Of a DNA stretch of 7,727 nt, positions 6,597-7,727 are shown piece by piece. A program made the position numbers and the translations under genes. The notes under the pieces are model-generated. The model ran no database searches and was not told where the DNA came from. It was given only the letters and a program-made list of their open reading frames with translations. The number at the start of each line of letters is the position of its first letter. The first letter of the stretch is position 1. Source of the stretch: Cyanobacteria bacterium UBA1221 (GTDB taxonomy: Bacteria > Cyanobacteriota > Vampirovibrionia > Gastranaerophilales > Gastranaerophilaceae); contig DBXD01000056.1 of assembly GCA_002309425.1 (NCBI GenBank), positions 60,553 through 68,279 on the forward strand, in the 5' to 3' direction.

Positions 6597-7727
6597 TTAT
6601 TCGGGATGACCATATTCACAATCACTCGAATCATCATCCTTAACATCAATGAAAAGCTCATTCATGAAATATTCTTCCCACGCTTCTATATGCTCTTTAG
6701 TTACAGGATCTGAGGTTAAAGACGGATTAATCGGGGGAGTTTTTTTGTTCTTATTTTTGAAATTTAACTTTAAATCAGTCTTGTATGTTTCATAATAATT
6801 AGTCAAATAATAGTCCCCGTTTGCATCAATCATTCCGAAGTAATAGGCTTGTGAAGCTTTTTTCGGATTATTCAAACACATTTCTCTCGTTAATACTGAC
6901 ATGGGGTCATCTTTGTCATATATAGATGATAGTCTGCCTCCTGTTGATATAAGCTCTGAAGTATCAATACCATCTCTTTCAAACAGTTCCCTATACTTTG
7001 CAAGGTTTAAAGAAATATCGTCACGGGTTTTAATTATTTTTTGCTCAGAATTGTAATCCTCTTCATATAATTTTTCAAGACCGTCAAAATAATCAGCCAT
7101 TAGTTTTCGCAAGTCTTTTTCAGAATACCCCTCCGAATTTTTTGATTCATTACTCATTGCTCTTGAAAGAAATCTGAGTTTTCCTGTATTTATAAGAGGG
7201 GTCATTGTAAACAATACATTAGCCATGCGCTCTACATCCTTTTGATGTAAAAATTTTGCTTTATCATGCTTGCCTGCACGATTTAACTGAACTACCTGGT
7301 GATTCATTGCCTGATAAGGATTTATCGAAATATGAAAGCTACACAAATAATCAAGATTATCCGCTTCTGCTATTTCTTTAACATACTGCGCCATGCGTTC
7401 CTGCGCATCATTGTCATTCTTATACCAACCCGCAGTTGATAAAATTACCGGTACATTGGTGGCATCATACATCATTTTTGCAAGTTCTGTGCAACCGTGC
7501 ATATTTCCCTCATCATCATTTATATAGGCCTGGGAAGAATCCGAATCATGGAAAAGGAATAGCGGCGCTTTTCGATATCTGGTTATACAATCTAATCTTT
7601 TATTAATTTCTTTTATTCCGTCGGTCAGGTCTTTATAGTCCTCCCAACACATTCGGGTAACATAATCCTCCGAGTTCTTTTTTGGGGGCAATGCACTTGC
7701 ATAGCAGTGCGCACAATTATTAAAACA
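6597..7727 (-). CDS. Radical SAM protein, 5' end cut by window edge
   Basis: The frame stays open to the right edge, giving 376 residues in view. The first twelve in-window codons read CFNNCAHCYASA, a CxxxCxxC signature (C1, C5, C8) that binds the 4Fe-4S cluster used to cleave S-adenosylmethionine. The start therefore lies outside the window, and the TTG at 7691 with no ribosome site is not the start. Barrel-like strands follow in the expected order: APLFLFHDSD (54-63, where GGEP-type residues often sit), TNVPVILSTAGW (90-101), and LDYLCSFHISINPYQ (125-139). The C-terminal part has a Twitch-like segment (YFGMIDANGDYYLTNYYET) but lacks the Cys spacing of SPASM auxiliary clusters. The reaction and substrate cannot be told. 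It is convergent with the 185-residue orphan gene. Confidence 0.75.
   Translation of the reverse strand, partial: CFNNCAHCYASALPPKKNSEDYVTRMCWEDYKDLTDGIKEINKRLDCITRYRKAPLFLFHDSDSSQAYINDDEGNMHGCTELAKMMYDATNVPVILSTAGWYKNDNDAQERMAQYVKEIAEADNLDYLCSFHISINPYQAMNHQVVQLNRAGKHDKAKFLHQKDVERMANVLFTMTPLINTGKLRFLSRAMSNESKNSEGYSEKDLRKLMADYFDGLEKLYEEDYNSEQKIIKTRDDISLNLAKYRELFERDGIDTSELISTGGRLSSIYDKDDPMSVLTREMCLNNPKKASQAYYFGMIDANGDYYLTNYYETYKTDLKLNFKNKNKKTPPINPSLTSDPVTKEHIEAWEEYFMNELFIDVKDDDSSDCEYGHPE

Noticed and set aside
6551..6608. TCATCC/GGATGA inverted repeat between the orphan and radical SAM genes
   Set aside because: The loop is too large (nearly 30 bases), one arm lies in coding sequence, and no T run follows, so it is not a credible terminator.

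Overview
The window is AT-rich bacterial DNA. It most resembles a non-photosynthetic relative of Cyanobacteria, such as the gut Gastranaerophilales (Vampirovibrionia/Melainabacteria). This is an inference from four signs. A tRNA-Leu lacks an encoded CCA. Three proteins carry a short leader ending in an F-G or F-N-G motif, a style I associate with that lineage. Most proteins match no family I know. Two divergent intergenic gaps carry tandem TTTACA repeats with the layout of the cyanobacterial HLR1 (RpaB-binding) element. No mobile element, integrase or CRISPR array was seen.

Layout. Bases 1-78 hold the 3' half of tRNA-Leu and a strong, bidirectional-looking terminator. A two-gene minus-strand operon follows, transcribed from about 4383 down to 108. 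Its first gene encodes a large chimeric protein: Clp N-domain, dead Clp-type AAA+ module, dead FtsH-type AAA+ module, and an M41 zinc metallopeptidase whose active site is intact. Sixteen bases later comes a 406-residue protein made of about seven 40-residue helical repeats. Divergent from the operon is a plus-strand GNAT-like acetyltransferase gene (4534-5358). It converges on a small minus-strand gene with an EF-hand-like pair (5401-5847). Divergent from that is a plus-strand orphan of 185 residues (5993-6550) behind a near-consensus extended -10 promoter. The right edge (6597-7727, minus) is a radical SAM protein, cut by the window exactly at the first cysteine of its CxxxCxxC motif.

How the genes may work together. 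Only the protease-like chimera and the repeat protein are clearly linked, as an operon. A plausible but unproven reading is an ATP-independent M41 protease with a helical-repeat partner. Both plus-strand genes with divergent promoters carry the tandem TTTACA element, so one OmpR-family regulator might control both gaps. Three start codons were revised from the longest reading frame: TTG 4383, ATG 4534 and ATG 5993.
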